The notes under the pieces are model-generated. The model had not been told where the DNA came from. It saw only the letters and a list, made by a program, of their open reading frames with translations, and ran no database searches. The position numbers and the translations under genes are program-made. A stretch of 5,969 nt of DNA from an uncultured Prevotellaceae bacterium (GTDB lineage: Bacteria > Bacteroidota > Bacteroidia > Bacteroidales > Bacteroidaceae): NCBI GenBank assembly GCA_945787625.1, contig CALZJL010000081.1, positions 1 to 5,969 on the forward strand, in the 5' to 3' direction. Numbering within the stretch: the stretch's first letter is position 1; every line of letters starts with the position of its first letter. Positions 5,915 through 5,969 of this stretch are shown here, one piece after another.

Positions 5915-5958
5915 GCCATTAAACTTGCTTTTAACGGCTATTAAACGGCTATTAAAGT
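5915..5958 (+). repeat. Tandem array of four roughly 11-bp units near the window edge
   Basis: The units are GCCATTAAACTT (5915-5926), GCTTTTAACG (5927-5936), GCTATTAAACG (5937-5947) and GCTATTAAAGT (5948-5958). Read in another phase, AACGGCTATTA is repeated exactly at 5933-5943 and 5944-5954. Lengths of 12, 10, 11 and 11 keep the average period at 11 bp. The array differs in sequence from the one at 5681-5713 but shares its period. It may relate to a gene beyond the right edge. Confidence 0.75.
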
Positions 5959-5969
5959 TTCATCAAAAA

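Larger units (their letters stand above)
5408..5969. other. 562-bp non-coding region rich in repeats and dyads
   Basis: I see no convincing gene here. The left 50 bp hold the minus-strand operon promoter. The remainder contains, left to right: alternative hairpins ACAACT/AGTTGT (5531-5547) and CTCGT/ACGAG (5535-5554), enclosed by GGGC/GCCC (5511-5557); the dyad GCCTGT/ACAGGC (5575-5604); a TGGCTAAAA/TTTTAGGCCA stem with one bulge (5638-5663); the 11-bp array and its inverted copy (5676-5742); a possible terminator (5771-5802); a hairpin at 5833-5870; and a second array at 5915-5958. A 39-codon frame from ATG 5607 to TAG 5726 runs through the repeats and looks fortuitous. The gene to the right is outside the window, so its orientation is unknown. 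Confidence 0.7.

Noticed and set aside
5681..5958. CRISPR array
   Set aside because: The repeat units are only 11 bp and contiguous with no spacers of constant length.
5408..5969. Insertion sequence or transposon remnant
   Set aside because: No transposase fragment, no flanking target duplication and no pair of long terminal inverted repeats is visible. The dyads are short and dispersed.

Overview
The window looks like chromosomal DNA from a member of the Bacteroidota, most likely Bacteroidales (Prevotellaceae, Muribaculaceae or a relative; the genus cannot be fixed from this sequence). The evidence is the absence of Shine-Dalgarno motifs before the start codons, a good Bacteroidota-type promoter (GTTG, 20 bp spacer, TAATTTTG) before the minus-strand operon, and the style of the encoded LpxH, MIP18/DUF59 and RadC proteins. 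The coding part is ordinary housekeeping sequence. The unusual sequence lies in the two non-coding stretches.

Left half, plus strand: the last 59 codons of phosphate acetyltransferase (pta) are followed by an unusual 222-bp A/C-rich, G-poor spacer built from short tandem repeats. Next come acetate kinase (ackA, 396 codons from the ATG at 405) and, 3 nt later, a LacX-type aldose 1-epimerase-like protein. Pta and AckA together turn acetyl-CoA into acetate and ATP. The mutarotase-like gene is probably co-translated with ackA.

Right half, minus strand: a compact four-gene cluster reads from about 5420 down to 2494. Its order is a membrane-anchored family 2 glycosyltransferase, RadC, a MIP18/DUF59 (SufT/PaaD-like) Fe-S assembly protein, and LpxH (UDP-2,3-diacylglucosamine diphosphatase, lipid A pathway). 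Gaps are 20 nt, 3 nt and a 1-nt TAATG overlap, which fits a single transcript from the promoter at 5427-5458. The lpxH end and the epimerase end converge and share 32 bp of coding sequence.

Right edge, 5408-5969: 562 bp without a convincing gene. Besides the promoter it holds many inverted repeats, a three-unit 11-bp tandem array with an inverted copy 38 bp away, a possible plus-strand intrinsic terminator, and a second, unrelated array of about 11-bp units that ends near the window edge. This is the best place to look for something undescribed: a structured RNA, a dispersed intergenic repeat or a regulatory array. The sequence alone does not show which.
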